From: CALOCN01 sp942491735
GTDB taxonomy: Bacteria; Eisenbacteria; RBG-16-71-46; JABDJR01
Direction of reading: 5' to 3'
Assembly: GCA_942491735.1 (NCBI GenBank)
Contig: CALOCN010000014.1
Location: 2,666,001-2,730,000, forward strand
Length of the DNA: 64,000 nt
Shown here piece after piece: positions 63,310 to 64,000 of this stretch. The notes under the pieces are model-generated. The model was not told where the DNA came from, searched no databases, and saw only the letters and a program-made list of their open reading frames with translations. Each line of letters begins with the position of its first letter. Position 1 is the stretch's first letter. Both the position numbers and the translations under genes were made by a program.

Positions 63310-64000
63310 TGTATCGGTCCTGGATAGCACCTCCGCATACACATCGATCGTCCCTGGCGCAGCCGTCACCGCCACGGATGCACTTACCCTCCTGGTCAGC
63401 CGAAGTGTCCCGGATCGGACAGAGATCCCGGCTACCGTAACCGTCTTTGCTGCGCAGGACACCACGACGGAGGAGCTCGTTCTGTATGTACACGCCCCAG
63501 TGCTGCTGTACCGAGCCCAGTCCACCGCGGACTCCGTTGGCAATGGTGACGAGGATGGAGTGCTGGAAGATGGTGAAGACTTCGCCATCACCGTGGAGAT
63601 CCAGAACATCGGGCTTGGTTCAACGGAAGGGCTGATGCTACGGCTTCGCAGCAACGACGGAGGCGTCACAATCTCCGATTCGACCGCAAGCCCCGTTGAC
63701 ATCCCCCCCGATTCAAGCGTAACGACGAACGCAGACCCCTTTGTTGTTCGAGTAGATACGCTCACGACGGCATACGACCTACGTGTTGTGGCACTCGACA
63801 CCTATGGGGAGTTCGCGGAGTGGACGATCGACGTGGCGCCCCCTGACACGGTGACAGGGCTGCTTGCGCTGGGGCAGGCAAACCAGATAGCGCTGCGGTG
63901 GACCCCGCTTCAAGACGCAGACCTGTGGGGGTACAACGTTTACCGCAGCCTGGACGACGAGGGGCCTTTCACCCGAGTCACTGCGGTCATCAGCCCAGCA
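63310..64000 (+). pseudogene. C25-family peptidase, C-terminal segment running off the window
   Basis: After removing the IS256-like element and one TGTATCGG, the frame continues VLDSTSAYTSIVPGAAVTAT without a stop to the right edge. It contains CARDB-like/Ig domains (GVLEDGEDFAITVEIQNIGLGSTEG) and begins an FnIII domain (PPDTVTGLLALGQAN...GYNVYRSLDDEGPFTRVT). The sorting domain expected at the end lies beyond the window. Confidence 0.88.

Noticed and set aside
1..64000. tRNA or rRNA genes, including an integration-site tRNA for the island
   Set aside because: Scanning for T-loop patterns (GGTTCRANYCC) near the island edges and integrases gave no cloverleaf-compatible sequence; no rRNA-like stretch was recognised.

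Overview
The window is high-GC bacterial DNA with three parts: a conserved chromosomal stretch (1-21.5 kb), a mosaic accessory island (about 21.5-57.9 kb), and a large secreted-protease gene broken by two insertion sequences (58.2 kb to the right edge). Several secreted proteins carry FlgD/Por-type C-terminal sorting-like domains, there are many lipoproteins with FnIII-like folds, and a gingipain-type C25 peptidase is present. This suggests an FCB-superphylum or neighbouring candidate lineage (Eisenbacteria/Krumholzibacteriota-like). That placement is inference; no rRNA gene is present to test it.

Core part: dnaE (partial), an M23 peptidase, a small lipoprotein, a subtilisin-like protease, pyrE, a Nudix hydrolase, tatA, a LysR regulator with a multi-pass membrane protein, a GlpD-like dehydrogenase, an alpha/beta hydrolase, sfsA, ferredoxin, then tightly packed tkt-thyA-folA, an ABC-2 exporter pair and a DUF445 protein. 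Housekeeping transcription units are short and closely spaced. Some promoters look like TTGACG-N17/18-TACGNT.

Island: two copies of a roughly 290-bp non-coding repeat lie in the same orientation at 21.5 and 57.7 kb and bracket all the accessory DNA. Between them are: (i) lipoproteins and a beta-propeller secreted protein; (ii) an IS91-like element with its own tyrosine recombinase; (iii) a cassette-like zone (29.4-38 kb) with two intact single-domain tyrosine recombinases and two 3'-terminal remnants of the same gene, all on one strand, plus a second dispersed repeat and varied cargo (GIY-YIG/DUF4357 protein, tail-collar protein, PD-(D/E)XK protein, truncated metalloprotease); (iv) a phage-derived module (38.7-47.8 kb) with terminase genes, ParB-like protein, adenine methyltransferase, primase-helicase, sigma-like factor, Com-like zinc protein and an iteron-like repeat, but no recognisable capsid, portal or tail-tube genes; (v) a two-gene QueC-like operon (48.0-50.7 kb); (vi) a large serine recombinase; and (vii) a single-chain type ISP restriction-modification enzyme.

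Right part: a C25-family peptidase gene is interrupted by an IS1182-like element (4-bp CTAG duplication) and by an IS256-like element (8-bp TGTATCGG duplication). Removing each element and one target copy restores one continuous reading frame.

The most interesting candidates for undescribed biology are the QueC-like enzyme with its MGHTRLG-start partner, and the cassette-like array around the single-domain recombinases.
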